From NCBI GenBank assembly GCA_016795485.1, contig JAEUHM010000040.1, positions 62,001 through 126,000 of the forward strand: DNA of 64,000 bases, given 5' to 3'. Made by a program: the position numbers and the translations under genes. Origin of the DNA: Verrucomicrobiaceae bacterium. GTDB taxonomy: Bacteria > Verrucomicrobiota > Verrucomicrobiia > Verrucomicrobiales > Verrucomicrobiaceae. Under the pieces are notes generated by a model. It saw only the letters and a list, made by a program, of their open reading frames with translations, had not been told where the DNA came from and did not search any database. This document shows positions 61,016 to 64,000 of the stretch, one piece after another. Each line of letters begins with the position of its first letter. Positions within the stretch are counted from its first letter, which is position 1.

Positions 61016-62907
61016 GAGTTGGTTTTCAGTTCCTCAAGTTCGGCCCACCGCACAAACTTTGAGTCCAAAGTCTGGCGTTTAGCCGCCAGTTCATCCAGCC
61101 AAGCCTGTGTGCCATTTCCAAGCCGCACAAAATGCTCCGGTTCGTTCATGGCGGCCTCACACTCCGCAATCTCCTGCTCCAGCGTAGCAATGGTGGCCTC
61201 AAGCTCACCCAACTCACGCAGTTCCTTCTGCGAGATCTTCCGCGGCTTGGCTTCACGCTCTGGCTTGGATTGCTTCACGGGCACCTTCAGTACTTCCACT
61301 TCCGCAGCGGCCATCACGGCACGTTTCTCGTGGTAGTAGCTGTAGTTTCCACTGCAAATGTGGACCCGTCCATGCCCCTCAAAAGCGATGATGCGATCAC
61401 AGACACGATCCAAGAAATAGCGATCGTGACTCACGATCAAAACACAGCCCGAGAAGGCAAGTATCGCCTCCTCCAACACACGCATCGTCTGTAGATCAAG
61501 ATCGTTGGTCGGTTCGTCCAAGATCAAGAAGTTGCCGCCCTGGCGCAGAATCTTGGCCAACAACACGCGACTCTGCTCCCCGCCACTGAGCTCCTTAACG
61601 CGCATGGTGACACGCTCATCGGTAAATAGAAATCGCTTCAAATAGGTGCGGATGTGCAATTTCTCGTCTCCAAAGCTGACGAAGTCTGACTTGCCTGCCA
61701 CTTCCTCCATCACGCTGTTCTCTGGATTAAGCAGAAGACGCTGTTGATCGACGTAGTTGAAAACGGTGCGCTTGCCGATCAAAACTGAGCCCTCGGAAGG
61801 CTCTTGCGCTCCCATCAGCAAACGAAGAAGCGTCGATTTTCCCAGTCCGTTTCGGCCAATGACTCCGGTGCACGTTCCTGCTTCGAACGACAGATCAAGA
61901 TGACTGAAAAGCCAGCGGTCCTCAATGCGAGCGCCCAGGTTGGTTGTATCGACAACGACATTAGCAAGTGCAGGCGGAGGTGGAATGATCAAGTCCATGA
62001 CCAGTTCTTGCTCAGGAGCATCCTGGCTCGCTACGCGATCAAACTCATCGAGCCTCGTCCTCGCCTTGCTACGTTGGGCCTTTACACCAGCCCTCACAAA
62101 CTCCAACTCCCGCCTTAAATAGGCCTGCCTCCTCCGCTCGCTACCGGCCTCGATGCTTTCCCTCAACGACTTGGCTTCCAGATATGCGGTGTAGTTTCCA
62201 ACATGACTGTAGATGCGCGAATCATCAATCTCCACGATCCTGGTTGCGATGTGATCCAGAAAATACCGATCATGTGTGACAAACAAAACCGCGCCCTTGA
62301 ACTCTCGGAGGAAGTTCTCCAACCACTCGATCGATTCCGCATCCAGATGGTTCGTAGGCTCATCCAGAAGCAGCAAGTCGGGTTGTGATACGAGTGCTCT
62401 AGCCAGTGCAACTCGCCTCTTTTCGCCACCAGAAAGATCTCGCACGATTCGATCCGCCGCAGGGGCTCCAAGTTCATTCATCACTGCGATGATCCGAGCC
62501 TCGAGACCCCAACCGTCACGTAGTTGGATGTCGTTCAACAACGCAGCCTCCTGATCGCCCTTCACCTCACCTGATTCGTAACGCTGGATCATCTCCAGAA
62601 CTGCAGAGCCACCTGTGCGGACGTTATCGATCACCGTTGCATCTTCGTTCAAAGAAAACTCTTGGGCCAAATAGCTAGTGAGCATCCCATTCCTGCGGGA
62701 GATGGTGCCACTGTCCGGCCGTTCGCTCCCAGCCATGATTTTCATGAGACTGGTTTTGCCCGAGCCGTTTCGACCTACGAGGCCTAGCTTCTCTCCCTCA
62801 TGGATCGCCATCGTTGCGTCCGTGAAAACTTGCTGCAAGCCGAACTGGAGACGCAGGTCTTTGACTGAAACGAGGGCTGGAGAAGTTGGAAACACGTTGC
62901 CCTCCAT
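61012..62907 (-). CDS. ABC-F family ATPase (Uup-like)
   Basis: A 631-aa soluble protein with two ABC domains and no membrane part. Walker A motifs are GRNGSGKTSL and GRNGLGKSTL, signatures LSGGEKRR and LSGGEQSR, Walker B LLLLDEPTNHLD and FLILDEPTNDLD, with the second Glu of the pair. A linker with RRQAYLRRELEFVRAGVKAQ joins them. A C-terminal basic coiled coil (ELRELGELEATIATLEQEIAE) is typical of Uup, which acts on ribosome or DNA intermediates. Both sites look active. Confidence 0.92.
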   Translation of the reverse strand: MEGNVFPTSPALVSVKDLRLQFGLQQVFTDATMAIHEGEKLGLVGRNGSGKTSLMKIMAGSERPDSGTISRRNGMLTSYLAQEFSLNEDATVIDNVRTGGSAVLEMIQRYESGEVKGDQEAALLNDIQLRDGWGLEARIIAVMNELGAPAADRIVRDLSGGEKRRVALARALVSQPDLLLLDEPTNHLDAESIEWLENFLREFKGAVLFVTHDRYFLDHIATRIVEIDDSRIYSHVGNYTAYLEAKSLRESIEAGSERRRQAYLRRELEFVRAGVKAQRSKARTRLDEFDRVASQDAPEQELVMDLIIPPPPALANVVVDTTNLGARIEDRWLFSHLDLSFEAGTCTGVIGRNGLGKSTLLRLLMGAQEPSEGSVLIGKRTVFNYVDQQRLLLNPENSVMEEVAGKSDFVSFGDEKLHIRTYLKRFLFTDERVTMRVKELSGGEQSRVLLAKILRQGGNFLILDEPTNDLDLQTMRVLEEAILAFSGCVLIVSHDRYFLDRVCDRIIAFEGHGRVHICSGNYSYYHEKRAVMAAAEVEVLKVPVKQSKPEREAKPRKISQKELRELGELEATIATLEQEIAECEAAMNEPEHFVRLGNGTQAWLDELAAKRQTLDSKFVRWAELEELKTNS

Positions 62908-62953
62908 TGCACGTCAGGCAAAGGAGGGCAATCACGGTCTTGGGGGACGAAGA

Positions 62954-63616
62954 CTAGTCGTTTAGCACCACGCGAAGAGCGCCACCTGAGATGGCAAAGT
63001 CCTTCACCCCAGCAACAAAACCTTTTACGGCGGGATCACTGCTGATGTCGGCGTTCTGGAATAAGTTCAGGCCTTTGATGTTGCCCAACCAAGCATTAGG
63101 AAGCGATATCCCTCCCACACTGATGTCAGAGATGCTGAACGCCAGCTTCTTCTCTGCATCCATGCGGGCATTGAAAGCGCACTGAATACGAAGCGTCTTG
63201 CCTCCAAACATCGGTGCATCTTTTTCGATGGGTACGATGGCAGTAGCTACACCGCTGCCATTCCCCAACTCTACCTTTACCTGCTCACCCAGACCTTGAT
63301 CGGCCAGGAAGGCATTGATCTCGCGCTCACTGAGCTGCAGGGTTTTCTTCGGGTCAGTTGGAGGGACTTGGGGAGTTGCCTCTGCCTGACCCGCAGCGGA
63401 CATGGCCACAAGCTTTGAATCCAGGGCTTCTTTCTCCGAGTTTGACAGAGCCACTGGGTTCAGGGTGGAAGCATAAAAGTTGTGCTTAACCCACCAGACA
63501 GAAGCGGCTGCGGTGATGCCCGCGGTCCCAAGCACAATAGCGGCAACGACGAAGAAAGGGCGTTTCCAAAATGGACGAACGACTGAGGGAGCGATGGAAG
63601 GAGGGTTCATGTTCAT
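62954..63616 (-). CDS. Membrane-anchored protein of unknown function
   Basis: A 220-aa protein with one N-terminal helix (PFFVVAAIVLGTAGITAAAS) after a short basic tail, so most of it is probably outside the cytoplasm. The soluble part has TLQLSEREINAFLADQGLG, a pattern seen in lipid- or peptide-binding-like domains, and a later repeat of beta strands (ISDISVGGISLPNAWLG, KDFAISGGALRVVLND). No catalytic motif is recognisable. It ends 46 bp after the ABC-F start on the same strand; the HscA-like gene lies upstream, 80 bp away. Confidence 0.65.
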   Translation of the reverse strand: MNMNPPSIAPSVVRPFWKRPFFVVAAIVLGTAGITAAASVWWVKHNFYASTLNPVALSNSEKEALDSKLVAMSAAGQAEATPQVPPTDPKKTLQLSEREINAFLADQGLGEQVKVELGNGSGVATAIVPIEKDAPMFGGKTLRIQCAFNARMDAEKKLAFSISDISVGGISLPNAWLGNIKGLNLFQNADISSDPAVKGFVAGVKDFAISGGALRVVLND

Positions 63617-63696
63617 ACGCGTCAGACGTTGGAGGCAAAAAGTTGTTCATCTATTGCAAAATCACTTCCCATCTGGAACTGACTTCTTCGGGCTTG

Positions 63697-64000
63697 CTAC
63701 AAACCGAGCTTGCGATCCAACGCCTCCTCCATCGCTCGCTCTACCAACAAGACGGCCAGGGACTGAGTAACATCGTCGAGCGTTGCATTAGCCCGTTTCA
63801 GAGCAGTAGCATCATGCAACTCCGCTTCCAAAATCTCGCGCACAGCACTGCTCGCACGCCGAATCGCACCCGTATCCACAGCGTCTCCCACCAAAGGAAG
63901 CGCTTCATCGACGGCTGCCAGTAGTTCCTCGGACTTCATCTTCGCCTCAGTCCAGATGCGCTCATTCATGTCATCGAGCGCATGCTCCACACTGGCGTTG
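63697..64000 (-). CDS. C-terminus of an HscA-like Hsp70 chaperone (partial)
   Basis: The frame is open to the right window edge. It contains NASVEHALDDMNERIWTEAK, then EELLAAVDEALPLVGDAV and ILEAELHDATALKRANATLD, ending ERAMEEALDRKLGL. This helical-lid pattern, with AxxEAxxxxxxLxxALxxxxxLL and the D(x)ATALKxANATLD motif, matches the C-terminal lid of HscA-type Hsp70 proteins that help Fe-S cluster transfer. The nucleotide-binding domain lies outside the window, so DnaK or another Hsp70 cannot be ruled out. Confidence 0.6.
   Translation of the reverse strand, partial: NASVEHALDDMNERIWTEAKMKSEELLAAVDEALPLVGDAVDTGAIRRASSAVREILEAELHDATALKRANATLDDVTQSLAVLLVERAMEEALDRKLGL

Overview
This 64 kb window is GC-rich bacterial chromosome, most likely from a Verrucomicrobiota relative (Prosthecobacter/Verrucomicrobium type). 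The reasons are a DUF1501 protein beside a PhoD phosphatase and a secreted sulfatase, very long secreted proteins of unknown function with a C-terminal thioredoxin domain, a FecR/outer-membrane/CHASE2-cyclase set, and short REP-like palindromes. The taxonomic call is inference; there is no rRNA or tRNA here.

1-12.2 kb is an accessory and defence region. It opens with a cut-off HD-domain protein overlapping an RNA ligase (HD-Pnk/Rnl-type RNA repair), then a winged-helix regulator, a degenerate ~43-bp repeat array and a frameshifted unknown gene. Next is a complete four-gene Wadjet (JetABCD) locus, 3.4-10.1 kb, whose jetB carries an AT-richer internal patch. After it come a gene remnant, a frameshifted IS4-type transposase, and a truncated nucleotidyltransferase with its small partner, which looks interrupted by the IS.

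12.2-19.5 kb is mostly housekeeping: 6-phosphogluconate dehydrogenase with a clear terminator, three secreted or anchored proteins (one SNase-like but apparently lacking catalytic arginines), a fused PlsC/GNAT acyltransferase resembling OlsF (ornithine lipid synthesis), and an outer-membrane protein missing its signal peptide.

19.5-31.3 kb is a second accessory block. It has a DnaJ-type zinc-finger membrane protein divergent from an unknown 420-aa protein, then a tightly packed four-gene unit on the minus strand: MmeI/YeeA-like adenine methyltransferase, unknown 285-aa protein, SF2 helicase, GIY-YIG protein. This looks like a restriction system with separate modification, translocation and cutting subunits, and is the best candidate for a poorly described system. 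Opposite it lies a coupled HTH - 57-aa ORF - HTH module, followed by a 21-bp-period GGGGGC array that flips strand at a fold-back.

31.3-48.6 kb holds metabolic genes (epimerase, GNAT, DHDPS-like aldolase), DUF1501/PhoD/sulfatase/DUF4230 genes, the FecR/beta-barrel/CHASE2-cyclase set (the barrel gene has an in-frame TAA in its signal peptide), an HtrA-like protein without catalytic His and Ser, and a NarL-type two-component pair.

48.6-64 kb contains a four-gene coupled operon of secreted proteins ending in SufE, a nucleoid-associated protein, a DUF1361 membrane protein, a coupled methyltransferase/flavoprotein/type III polyketide synthase cluster, a sugar-acid dehydratase, an Uup-like ABC-F ATPase, and the C-terminus of an HscA-like Hsp70 running off the right edge. 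Many adjacent gene pairs overlap as ATGA, so translational coupling is the rule.
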